Origin: Nissolia schottii
Lineage: Eukaryota > Streptophyta > Magnoliopsida > Fabales > Fabaceae
DNA length: 64,000 nt
Direction: 5' to 3'
Assembly: GCA_003254905.1 (NCBI GenBank)
Contig: QANU01014112.1
Coordinates: 595,032 to 659,031, forward strand
The notes beneath the pieces are model-generated. The model was given only the letters and a program-made list of their open reading frames with translations, did not search any database and was not told the DNA's origin. Made by a program: the position numbers and the translations under genes. The stretch's first letter is position 1; each line of letters opens with the position of its first letter. Shown piece by piece: positions 1-11,202 of the stretch.

Positions 1-848
1 CTTGGAGCATTTTATCTTGTGGGAGTTCCCGTAGGTACACTACTTGGCTCCGTTGCACATTTCAGAGCAAAGGGACTTTGGATTGGGATAGTCACCGGCT
101 CCATTGTCCAAACAATTTTCCTTATCCTCATCACTGCTCTTACAAATTGGAATAAACAGGTCCACATAAACTTTATTTTATATACATACTTGTCCAATAT
201 GTTGCATTTAATTAGTTTAAATTTAGGAAGCACTATGAGACTGTCGTGTTTTTGTGTCTGATATATTGTGGACACCAACACACGAAAATACTCGTTTGAC
301 ACACGTGTTGTACATATTTAAAAGTGTTTAATTAAAAAATTCATAATTAGTCGTGTCCAAGTATGTCTGAACTATATCCAAACGTTTTTTTGAGTTGTGT
401 CTGTATCATGTCAAAATAAAAAATATTTTAAATATTAAATAATTTATAATAATATGAACCTTAAAAATTAACAAGTATTAACGTATGAAAATATATTAAA
501 TGTTCCATATATTTTAAAAGGAAGTTGAAAGTTATTAAAAATTAATAGTTTAATATCAATAATAGTATTAAGATATTATTATAAATATTTAATTTTATAT
601 CTATATATGTTATGTCTATGTCTTATAAAATTTTAAAATTTGTGTGTTAATATGTCACATGTCATATTGTGTCCCGTATAGGTGTCGGTCCCTCTCAAAT
701 GAAGAAATGTGTTTAGCTTCAGATGTTATAACTTCATGTTGCTGTGTGCACAACTTTGCAGGCAATGATGGCAAGGGAGAGAATATTTGATGCCAAATCT
801 TCATATGAAAATGGAACAAGTGGAGCGGATAACGTGACCAGGGCCTAA
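1..848 (+). CDS. MATE efflux transporter, 3' end only (partial)
   Basis: Last two exons of a multidrug and toxic compound extrusion (MATE/DETOXIFICATION) transporter that starts left of the window. Exon 1-159 (53 codons) encodes the final two membrane helices, opening LGAFYLVGVPVGTLLG and ending ITALTNWNKQ before a GT donor. Exon 762-848 encodes the cytosolic tail from AMMARERIFDAK to a TAA stop. The final exons of the two downstream MATE genes have the same arrangement (the -NW.KQ or -DW.KE end, then a short tail starting A..ARERI or AS.ASERI), so this is the first of three tandem paralogues. The family moves organic cations, flavonoids or other small molecules outward by cation antiport in the plasma or vacuolar membrane. 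The substrate cannot be told from this fragment. Confidence 0.9.
250..720. repeat. AT-rich foldback-like insert in the last MATE intron
   Basis: The 602-bp intron holds loosely inverted ends: GTGGACACCAACACACG near 268 and GTGTCCCGTATAGGTGTCGG near 669-688, separated by A+T-rich sequence. This fits a decayed foldback or MITE copy. No target duplication was found. Confidence 0.3.
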
Positions 849-3800
849 CAATGAGTTGGCTGCTTTCACGTGTTGTCTGCAAAACATAGATGGCAAATGG
901 GCACGCTTTTTTTGGGTCTAACAATTGAGCATGTTTATTTGAGAGGATCGTTAGAAAGACACAATATTGTTTTTTTTTATATCTTTTTTAGTATTATTCT
1001 TAGCTGTTCTGCCACATCTTGTATTGATGAGCAACTTTAGTGTGTTTTTGATTTTTAAGGTAGAAATACTTAAAATTAATTTTGATAATTATTAAAAGTG
1101 ATTTTTTTTTCACTTTTAGATTTCTAAAATTAATATTATGGAGTGTTTCTGTGTAAAAATTAAATAGTTGATCTTGCACCGCATTAAATGTAATGAGTTG
1201 ACATAAATAAATGTTTTGACCACATATTGCCCTCATCCAAAAAAAAAAAAGAGAGAAATTCTTATGATTTTAGACTACATTTAAGACATATTACAAGAGT
1301 ATTATCAACTAATAATTAATTATTTACAAGTTCAATGCATTTTAATTAAGTTCTAAATTTATATGGAATAAGTAAATTAAAGGTAAATTTGATATACTTT
1401 TCATTTTATAGCATATGTTTTTATCTCTTTATTGTATTTATCAAGGTTTGGTCACAAAACAATTTAACCAAAATACCATTTATTTAAATTTTAATAAACA
1501 TGTAATTAATTCAACGTATTTGTTGTGCGCTTAGACATGTATGAAGGACAAAATCAACTAGATGAAGTGATGCTTTTAAATTAATTAAGTATTACCTTAT
1601 AATATTGTAATGTGTTGTTGTCTTTAATTTTCATTATATCTATTCAGTGCAGATAAGATCTTAAGAACTTACATAACTTATAAATCTTCTGTTATCGATC
1701 CATTTCCATTTCTAGTGTGCGCGTGGAACTCATATGTTAATCTAATGATAATAAACTTTTTTTCTTAAAAAATAAAAATAAAAGAAATAAAGCGAAAGGT
1801 TATTTTAAACAAACTAGTTGACATTAAAAAATAAAAAAATAGAGAGGTTATTTAAACTATAGGGGCACGACCCTTAATCGATGGCTAAAAAGCCTAAGTC
1901 AATGGAAAATTTTCGGAAACCATATAGTTGATATAGTCTCGAATTGAATATTTTTCACATGGTTATTTTTTTGGTCTTGTTTTCCACGCGATTCTTATCT
2001 TAATACACACAATGATACAATTTGTTCATGAAGTCAAAGACAAAAGTATTCTAGATAAGTTGTGAAAAGGAGAAAGAAATTGAAAAACATCTGCAGTAGA
2101 TAAATTAATTGATTATATTCGATTGAAAATAGAGACTTCCACATCTTAGACCCACTATTTAACACGCAAATAGATTCTGAACAGATACAAGAATGGACTC
2201 AAAGGATATTTAATTCTCTTACATTCACAAATAAGACTATTCTAACTAGCTAGTTTTGATTTCTGGAGTATTTCACTAACATGGAATTTTATCAATTTTT
2301 GTATTGTGATAATATGATGTTTAAGATCAACTTGTGAGTGCGTTAATTAATTTATTTTAATTTAGTAATGGAATTGTAATTTATGTAATAAAAGTGCTGC
2401 ATCAATATAACTTTCCATTTTAATTTTCTTGAAACAAAATGAAAGTGACTTGGGGAAACGACAAGAATTGTCATGCTATATTGAATACTGGATCTTGTAT
2501 AATTCCAATTTAAGGTATGTTCCAATGTTATATGTGGTTGGAAATGTTTAGGCATTATCAATTATTAACTATTAAATAATGAATTTATTATACAAGATGT
2601 TATTTCAACAAAGACGTGGGCGTATCACATGCATTTAAATATATTAAGATTATCGATAATTTAATTTTTAAATTATTTATTAATTCATTTTAACTTATTT
2701 AATTAAATAGAATTGTTGATAATTTAGATTGTTTTGATAATTCACATTGTTTTTAAAGATTAAAAGTGTTTATTTAGATTATTACCTATTAGATAATTTA
2801 AAAAATTTATGTTTTAATCAAAATATCCTCAATCTGAGCAACATAAACACTCATCTCTTTTTGTAATCATCTTTATCACTTATTCCACAACTATGGCTAC
2901 TTGTCACCGACCATCACCCACTACCACCACCTCCATACATACTACAATACACTATTCTTTAACCATATTCCCAACTAAAATAATTTCATTAATTTTATTT
3001 AAAATATATTACCTTATTTATAAATTTTACAAACTTTTTTGAAGGTCTAAATAAATAAATATGAGGGGTTAAATTTTTGTACATCTAAATTTTTTTCTTT
3101 GTTACCTTCAAATTTTTCTCTACTACTAAATGAGAGGCTAAAATGTTCTTGTTTTCTTTCTTATTTCCTTGTCAATACACCGGCATGTGAAGAATGCATA
3201 AGCGATTCATTCATTCATTTTGAACGTGTCTGTATTAATACATCTACAAATTAATTTAAAAGCATCAATACAATGACTTGAGAGTTAGTTAAACCCCAAA
3301 CAATTACTAGAAAAACCCTAATTGCCGTGGCAGTTATGTACTTTAGATACCTCGACGTAAATAAATTTCTATCAATGGTTATGCACACGATGGGATTGCT
3401 CAGGAAACTCCCCCAAAACTTTGAGATCATCAAGAAAAAAATTGTATTATCAAAAATCTTACTTCTGCTTAAATGTTTAAATGTTTAAACAACTCAATTA
3501 TTTATTAACAATATTAAGGTTTGTTAGTTATATGCTATTAACATTAACCGGAGATCCACACATATGAATTTTATTCGTTGAAACTAAAAGTCTAAGTTAA
3601 TTTATCGTAAAATTCAAAAATTAAATTTTTAATAATTGAATTTTTTATCACAATCATCTTTACTATTAATCAAAGACTTTCTTTCGAGCACTTTATCTGC
3701 TATCTTTGGTCCAATTTCTTTTCGAACTTGACATTTTCAAATGATTTATTTATAAACATCTTTTTCTAAAACAACAAACTGAAATGGGAAGTAACCATGA

Positions 3801-4370
3801 CTACAACTTGCACAGTTTCACTTACTCCACAAAATTGATGTTAACCTTCAATAAAAATTGTCATCCACAAATTATAAAAATTTGCATCAAGTTTTTGGAT
3901 TCTCACTGGTCATTATAAATGAGTTGTGACAACATTTAAGATTATAAACGAGAGCTTAAAAACCTTTACGATCAATTTTATAGCATAAAGAATTGAAGAA
4001 TTAGTTTGACCAAAAAATTATAATTTAAAATTTTAAAAATGTCAGCTCTTAAATTTCATAAATAACTAAAGTTACCACAATTTTATGGACCAAAATGAGT
4101 ATTATTTTATTTTAGAATAAATTTTCACTTAACCTTTTGCTCTAATGTCCAAATTACAAAGACACACTCTTTAACCTTTGAGATTGTTGAACATTGATTA
4201 AACTAATCCTTAAGAGCTACTAACTAATTAATTGATGTAAAAAAAATTAATTTAATCAATTTTTAATGACATCAAAAGCTACAATATCTATTTTTATAAC
4301 TTAGTAACTAATACCTAGATGTGAACCTGGTTTGACCAGAATAAGAGGAGACTATCTTCTTTGTCCTCTT
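849..4370. other. Intergenic, no gene seen
   Basis: About 3.5 kb of A+T-rich sequence between MATE genes 1 and 2. Reading frames here are short and without recognisable motifs. I see poly-A/T runs and decayed repeats only, apart from the promoter of the next gene at its right end. Confidence 0.6.
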
Positions 4371-4400
4371 TCTGTATAAATCTCTCTCTCTCTCTTTCTC
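4330..4400 (+). promoter_or_regulatory. Putative promoter of MATE gene 2: W-box, TATA box, CT tract
   Basis: A TATA-like element (TGTATAAATC, about 4373-4382) lies about 130 bp before the ATG at 4511 and is followed at once by a pyrimidine tract (TC repeats, 4380-4400) typical of plant 5' leaders. A TTGACC W-box core at 4332-4337 could bind WRKY factors. The assignment rests on sequence only. Confidence 0.5.
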
Positions 4401-4510
4401 TCAACTCTTCACCATCAAATCTTTTCAACCTGTCTTGTCTTCTAGTTAATGAACCAATTAGTTGCTTCTTCCATAGAAACCTCTAGAAACAAAGAAAGAA
4501 GGAGGAGAAG

Positions 4511-7500
4511 ATGATGCGTAAGGAGGAATCAGCTGCAACAACACCACTCCTAACAAAGAGTAGCGATGACGTGGCAGCAGTGCCATTGGAGGGTAGTGGT
4601 GCAGCATTCTACCAAGAGCTGAAGAGGGTGGGGTCCATGGCTGCTCCAATGGTGGCAGTGACAGTCTCTCAGTACCTTCTCCAAGTCGTGTCCTTGATGA
4701 TGGTGGGACACCTTGGTGACCTTGTCTCCTTCTCTGGTGTTGCCATTGCTACCTCTTTTGCTGAAGTTACTGGCTTCAGTGTCCTTGTAACAAAATCCCT
4801 TCCCTTTTTCCTTTTAATGTTTTATCCTTAATTGATTCACTTTGTTTTTAGAATTTAATGGTGAAATTTAGGTGTATGCACTGTTTTGTTTGGAAAAAGT
4901 AGTTGTCCATTTGACACTTTATGGGGGGAAAAGTTGAAACTTTTTGGGGGTTGTTTGGTGTGGGGGTAAAATTGGGATGTAAATTTTCATGGACTGAGGT
5001 TTGTGTGTAATTTAATGCATGAATCTTAGTCCATGGAAATTTACCCCTTTATTATTACTAAGCAGGTGCTGGTGATCATGTAATTGTTGACGATGATCTT
5101 GGAAGTTAGGGTCCAATTTGTTCTTTTGAACTATGGAGTGGTTTGATTTTGTTGATGACTTTATTTCTCAAGAATCTGCAGACTACAAAAATAGTTGAAT
5201 TATAGTGTGTTTTTAGTATCAATAAGATTTATGATATTGCTAACTTTGGTACTAGAGACGAGACAAGACAAGACAAGGGGCAGTAGAGACACGAGGACAG
5301 AAAATTGGTTTTTTTACATATATGTGGCTCTCCTTAGGTTTATTTTCCAAAACGTGGTCATTGAAGATAAATTACGGATGTATAGAAAATTGGGGCTGAA
5401 ATTGGCCAAGAGTGTGCCGATTTCAGCCCCTTTAATCATACATCCGTAATTTATCTTCATATTCCCATATATCCGTAATTTATCTTCAATGACCACGTTT
5501 TGGAAAATAAACCTAAGGGGAGCCATATATATGTAAAAACTCCCAAAATTCTTGTATTTTTTTTACTTCATTGAAGTTGGGATAGAGACACGGGGATAAA
5601 AAAATTTTGAAGTTGGAATTTTCTATTTCTGTCCCCGTGTCTCTGCACCCCTATCCTATATTTGGTACCAAACGCAGCCAACATAACGCTCTAGCGTTGC
5701 CTAATCCACGTTGCCGATGCCACCTACTCAAATAATGCTTAGTTGTTGTTGAAATTTCCAAGCTTACCTTCATTCAAGTTTCTGGATTAATTTCTATTTG
5801 CATTATAAACTTCTGAATTTATCTTGTGCGTGTGTTCTTGTTGGATTGACTAAGATTTTGAAATGCCTTGCATTGCAGATAGGAATGTCTGGTGCATTGG
5901 AAACCTTGTGTGGCCAAACCTACGGCGCAGAGGAATTCAAGAGGCTCGGCAACTACACTTGCTGCGCAATCGTTACTCTAGTCTTGGTTTGTCTCCCCAT
6001 ATGTGTCATATGGATATTCATGGACAGGATACTCTCTCTTTTCGGCCAAGACCCTGAAATCTGCCACGCCGCTCGCGAGTACTGCATATGCCTGATCCCT
6101 GCGCTGTATGGCCACGCGGTCCTCCAGTCGCTGACTCGCTACCTCCAGGCTCAGAGTATGATCTTTCCCATGGTTTTCAGTTCGGTCGCGGCTCTGTGTT
6201 TTCACGTACCTATTTGTTGGGGCCTGGTGTTTGGGCTGGGGCTAGGACATATGGGCGCGGCGTTTGCTATTGGGATTTCGTATTGGCTGAATGTCATTGG
6301 ACTTGTCATTTACATGAAGAATTCATCTGCATTTGAGAAAACCAAGATTGTGTTTTCTAGAAACGCTTTACTTAGCATTAATGAGTTCTTGCACTATGCT
6401 ATCCCTTCTGGACTAATGTTTTGGTAAATCTTATATGTAACATAAAACGCTGCATCTTTTCAGAACACCATAAACACACAATGTTTGTGTTTTCAATGTT
6501 AATCTTCAATTTTTCTTCTCCTAACTGATTTTCTTGTTTCAATGTGCCTAGTTTTGAATGGTGGTCGTTTGAGCTTCTTACATTAATTGGCGGGCTTTTA
6601 CCTAATCCAACACTAGAAACCTCGGTTCTTTCTGTATGGTGAGTGGAATCAAATTTCTCATCAATCATTGAAATAACTCATCAAGTGTTTGCCAATTTTT
6701 CTAAACTTATCTTAAACTTTTGCAGCCTTAACACTACTACATTGCATTACTTCGTTCCTTATGCTGTTGGAGCTTCTGCTAGGTTTGGTGACCTATTCCG
6801 TTTTGTTCATTTTTCGTAATCTTCTTGGCACAATCATCTTCTGGCAAAAGCATGATCCTTTGAAATTTTTTATGCAGTACTCGGGTTTCGAACGAATTAG
6901 GAGCAGGGAATCCAAAGGCAGCTAAAGGCGCAGTCCGTGTCGTTGTGATTCTTGGAATCGTTGAGGCGGTTATTGTCAGCGCTTTCTTCATCTGCTTCCG
7001 CAACACATTAGGATATGCTTATAGCAATGACGAAGAAGTTGTAAACTATGTTGCAGACATAGTTCCCTATCTATGTGTGTCTGTCACCGCAGATAGTCTA
7101 ATAGGAGCTCTCTCCGGTGAGTTTCTATTTGCACAAACAAGAGTAAAACCTCCAAATTTGTCCCTGTAGTTATCAACACGGGTCAAGTTCATACTCTAGT
7201 TATAAAAATGGTTATATTAGTCATTCCTAGGGATTAACTTGACCGGCTTATGACAACCTAAGGGACTAATATGACCATTTTCATAATCGGGGGGAAATTG
7301 ATTGATGTTGACAACCTTGTGAATGAATTTGAAGGTTTATTCCACAAACAATCAATTTTCTTCAATTGGAGAACAAATCTGAGTGAAAAATGAAACCGGA
7401 TTTGAAATTTGCAGGGGTTGCTAGAGGTGGAGGATTTCAGAAAATAGGGGCTTATATGAACCTTGGAGCCTATTATCTTGTGGGAGCTCCTATAGCTTTG

Positions 7501-8212
7501 TTGTTGGGTTTTGGCTTAAAACTCAATGCCAAGGGACTCTGGATGGGATCTCTATCAGGGTCTTGTCTCCTAGTGATTATATTGGCTATTGTAACAGCAT
7601 TAACAGATTGGCAGAAAGAGGTTAGCTTTTGATATCTTATTACGTAACATATGCTGCGTTTGGTACCGAGGATAGGACAGGGACAGAGATACACAAACAG
7701 TAAATTATTGTATTTTCTGTGCCTCAGACAGAAATGATAGAAAATTTTTGCCTTGGCGCACAAAATTAGGGTTTGGAGGGATAAGAATTTTCTCTGTCTC
7801 TGCCATCGTGTCTCTGTCCCCCCATTTTGTCTCTATTACCAAACATAGTCTTGGGTCTATTTTGTTTCTATTTTCATTTCCTGTCTTTTCGGTTTTCATA
7901 ATTCTATGAAGGAAATGGTGAAAACAGTAAAATTTTGCTTCTTGTTTTCATCGTTTTCTTCACAAAATCCTGAACTTACCAAACACATGAAATGAGAACA
8001 AAAACCAAATAGTCTCTTAGGTTGCTTGTGTTATTTGTTTTTTCCTTACAACTATTGGTTACCCCTTTTTGTAATGTTGCTTGATGATTGCACTGAACTA
8101 TAGTTGAAGTCATAATTAGCACTACATAATTGTATTATGGTCATTGCAGGCCGCAAATGCAAGGGAGAGAATACTTGAGAACTCAATTAAAGCTAATGAT
8201 GGATCGGTATGA
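4511..8212 (+). CDS. MATE efflux transporter (DETOXIFICATION type), complete, 490 aa
   Basis: Seven exons with GT-AG borders: 4511-4786, 5879-6423, 6552-6638, 6726-6782, 6878-7116, 7415-7620, 8150-8212. They sum to 1473 nt (490 aa plus TGA), a normal MATE length. The N terminus has a short acidic cytosolic segment, then [20 protein letters not shown] and [13 protein letters not shown] of helices 1-2. Exon 2 carries the family block [20 protein letters not shown] and [19 protein letters not shown]. Exons 3-4 give [18 protein letters not shown]. Exon 5 opens [13 protein letters not shown]. Twelve membrane helices are expected. The start follows the TATA/CT leader, and a second ATG comes directly after. 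Compared with MATE gene 3, the helix 2 loop reads GDLVSFSG instead of GELTLSG, one residue more. Likely role is proton-coupled export of small organic compounds; the substrate is unknown. Confidence 0.93.
5241..5679. mobile_element. MITE (GTTTGGTACC-end family) carrying a nested foldback
   Basis: In intron 1 of MATE gene 2. The left end reads CTTTGGTACTAGAGAC and the right end TTTGGTACCAAACGCAGCC, an inverted pair. Inside both ends are GAGACACG..GACAG type segments in inverted orientation. A related copy lies at 7652-7850. The element is split by a second palindrome (5309-5544). Confidence 0.7.
5309..5544. repeat. Near-perfect foldback (long inverted repeat)
   Basis: The left arm from about 5311 (TTTTTACATATATGTGGCTC) is matched in reverse complement by the right arm ending about 5540, including the AAACGTGGTCATTGAAGATA and ATTACGGATGTAT segments and GGGGCTGAAAT around the short loop. 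The right arm holds a local duplication of ATCCGTAATTTATCTTCA. Transcribed as part of the MATE intron it could form a long hairpin RNA. Confidence 0.8.
7143..7340. mobile_element. MITE family A copy in intron 5 of MATE gene 2
   Basis: The inverted ends read TAAAACCTCCAAATTTGTCC on the left and, in reverse complement, TAAACCTTCAAATTCATTC on the right. The interior is also palindromic: GGTTATATTAGTCATTCCTA against GGGACTAATATGACCATTTT. The same family occurs at 8680-8935, 17784-17970, 52911-53138 and 54045-54262. Confidence 0.7.
7652..7850. mobile_element. MITE (GTTTGGTACC-end family), second copy
   Basis: About 200 bp in intron 6 of MATE gene 2. The left end reads TGCGTTTGGTACCGAGGATA and the right end TCTCTATTACCAAACATAGTC, inverted with a few mismatches. 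The interior has GGACAGGGACAGAGATAC opposite GTGTCTCTGTCCCCC. Same family as the element at 5241-5679. Confidence 0.7.
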
Positions 8213-8679
8213 GATTTAAGAAAATCTAGGACAAGAATAAAAGAGTGGATTACTGACAAAATTTCTGTTGTGGGGTTAGAAAGTGTGATTTTGATGGTGA
8301 TTGGAGAAATCTAATTATGTTAACTGAAAAAGACTTTGTTATCCATAAATATAGTGAATTTTGGACGAATTTTTGCCTATGGCAAATGAGTGTAACAGAG
8401 ATCTCAGAATGTTTTTTTTTTCTTCCTTTTTTCTTTCAAAAGAACATGCTCCGGTTACATGGATTTGAATCTCGTTCTTCTATTCCCTTCATCATGTTCT
8501 TCACATAATTGTCATGTAATTGATAAGGCTTTTATGTTGAGTAAGTCTACATTAACATTGATTTCTAAAGTGCTAATGCATATCCTATACTACTTGTGTT
8601 CTTGTAATTCAAGGTCATTTTACCAAGACTACTTAAAGAGTACCAGTAAAATGCTTGAGATATATGACTTGATTATAGA

Positions 8680-8935
8680 GTAATCCTTTAAATTCTTCAA
8701 TGAGGTTGTTTGCGTTGGTCAAGTTTGCCTTTAAGTTATGGAAATGATCATCTTAATTCTTGAAATTGCTAAAATTCAGTCAAGTTAGTCTCTAAAAGGG
8801 GCTAATTTGATTAATATTAAAAGACTAATTTAACTGGTTTTTGACAATTTTAAAGTCTAATATAATCATTTTTCATAATTTATAAATAAATTTAATTGGT
8901 GTTAATAACTATAGGGATGAATTTAAAACTTTATC
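8680..8935. mobile_element. MITE family A copy downstream of MATE gene 2
   Basis: A diverged copy with ends CCTTTAAATTCTTCAATG and GGGATGAATTTAAAACTTTA, and the internal pair GTCAAGTTAGTC / GACTAATTTAACTGG. It lies 470 bp past the stop codon, possibly in or just beyond the 3' UTR. Confidence 0.5.
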
Positions 8936-10995
8936 ACTTGATTATTCTAAAACTTAAGAAGTGGCTAAAAGTTATCTTAACAACTTTTTCCATAAGTGTT
9001 ATGAAGTTACTTGAGATTTGTTAGAGATATAATAACTTTTAAAAAAAAATTATTTAATGATTAAGCAATGATTCTTAATACAGTAATAATAACCTAGTAA
9101 TAGGGAGCTCTAACTCTAACTACTTAATTAGTGCTATAGCTTTGAGAATGTATTCGGTGAGTCAAAAATTAACTAAATACCAATAATTAAAGTAAAAAAA
9201 ATATTGTAATAATAACAGCTTTCACAATGAAAAAATAATAATTAAAAGTTGGGTCATGTCATATTGTATAGGCTTTTAAACCCTAAACCTAAAAGTAAAG
9301 TTGTAGGTAAAAAGCGCTTTCCGTCAAGGACTTAAAAGGACCAACATCAATTGTGTGTATCAGGGCCCCTTCAAAAAGTGGGCCAAATCAACTTTGGGTT
9401 TCCCATGTGACTTTTTAAGCTTTATTGCTTACGGCGTCGTTTCTCTTCAAATTTTGATGTTTACTTTGTTCAAATTTTGATGTTTACAAAAATAAAATGT
9501 TTTATCCATAAATAAATTTAAGGATACTTATAAATTAAGTGAAATATATCAAGTTTAAAATTAATAAAAGAAAAAATATTCTGCATTTTAAATTAATTTA
9601 ATCTATGATTGTATTCTTTATTAAAAAATTATCAATGTCCAAATATTTTTTTACGTGAAAACCAAGAACATTGAAATGAAAATAAATGATTAATGTAACT
9701 TTGGTTGTATATTAAATATAAATATTTAAATTCTATCCAACTGCTAGCTGACATAATTTGATTTCACTTTTCAATAAATGCTCAGCTGAACAGCCTGTGG
9801 GGAGATGGAAGTATCTAGACACGGCACGTGTTTCAATCAATCAATAAATAAATAAATTCTATTCTATGCTTTAGTTTGGAATTTTCATCAATTGTGATGT
9901 ATCTAATTTCTACTTAACAGTGAATTTTATATAGAGAGATTAAATATGTTTTTAATTTTTTAAAAATTATAAATTTTGTATTTTATTTTTAAAAAATTAT
10001 TAAATAATAGTCTTAAAAAATATTTTTGTATGATTTAGTTCTGTTATTAAGATACATGATAATTAATTTTGTTACATGACAATACATATCTCTATCATGT
10101 AATCGAGTTAATTGTCATGTCACATCTTAACAATAAAGACTAAATTTTATTAAAAAAATTTATCAAAAATTATTTTTAAATAATTATTTTTATAAAATAT
10201 AATTTATAATTTTTTAGAAATTAAAAACATATTTTAACCCTTAAATATACATTACACATTAAAAAAAAAGCATTCAAATTCAAAATTCAAAAATCGTTGT
10301 ACATTTTAGAGTTCTTATTAGAAAAAACTCTAACCTAGTTGAACCGACTACATTTATGGTGCATAAGTAAACTTAATCCAAAATGAATGCGTCATCCTGT
10401 TGCTCCTTATCAATATCATAATACGAAAAATACTATTATTTACACAAAAACTAACTCTCTTTTTTATATTAATATTATTTATAACAATTATTACTAAATT
10501 ACATATTTAGTCCTACGAAGATGCAACTAAGATAAATTTAGCCTTCCAAAGAAATTTGTCACATCAAATAAATTCTCAAATAAGACCTTCAAATTTTTTG
10601 AGTCGTAGCTTAAGTTTGACGTCAATTAAGTTGTGTTTAATATTAGATAAAAATATAGCCAAAAACAAACAAAAGTTTTGTTTCTTTAGATTCCAATTCC
10701 TATTTCTCCTATTTGTTCTGTCATCATAATTTTAATAAACAAAGTATTAATGATTATTCTCCATCTCAATAAATACCCTTTTTAAAAATTAAATTTGTGT
10801 TGTTATATTTACTAAAAGACGAAGCTAGTTACCATTTATCCATCAGCTTGTCGGTTATAGTCATATGTATATATATATATTTTGATCTACATGTTTGTGT
10901 TAAAATTAGGCGTTTGCTGTTAGGCCACGTTTTTGTTTATTTATTTTGTCTTGTATTCACCTCTTCCAACTTCCAAGCTCCAATTTTAATTATGG
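8936..10995. other. Intergenic, MATE 2 to MATE 3
   Basis: A+T-rich spacer without a convincing gene. It contains a small direct duplication of TTCAAATTTTGATGTTTAC at about 9446-9486 and the foldback listed separately at 9936-10245. The right end approaches the promoter of MATE gene 3, where CTATTTAAAC at 11001-11010 is a weak TATA-like site about 200 bp before its ATG. Confidence 0.5.
9936..10245. repeat. A+T-rich foldback element, about 310 bp
   Basis: The left end GATTAAATATGTTTTTAATT is mirrored by the right end AAATTAAAAACATATTTTAA. The interior is also symmetric: TTATTAAGATACATGAT..AATTGTCATGTCACATCTTAA. This fits a non-autonomous foldback or MITE. No target duplication was assigned. 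Confidence 0.6.
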
Positions 10996-11202
10996 CTCAC
11001 CTATTTAAACACCCCCATATCCGTGACCCCAAAAGCACACAAACTCTTCTTTTTTGCATCTGTCACCTACTGAGTCACTCTGTGCAACCTCCTCTAGCCA
11101 AAAGGGAAAAAAAAGAAAAAAACCAAAATTTCATTTTGTTCTTTCTTTCTTCACCTAGCTCTATCATACCCTTTTGATTATTTTGTTGTCTAACTCCAAA
11201 AA

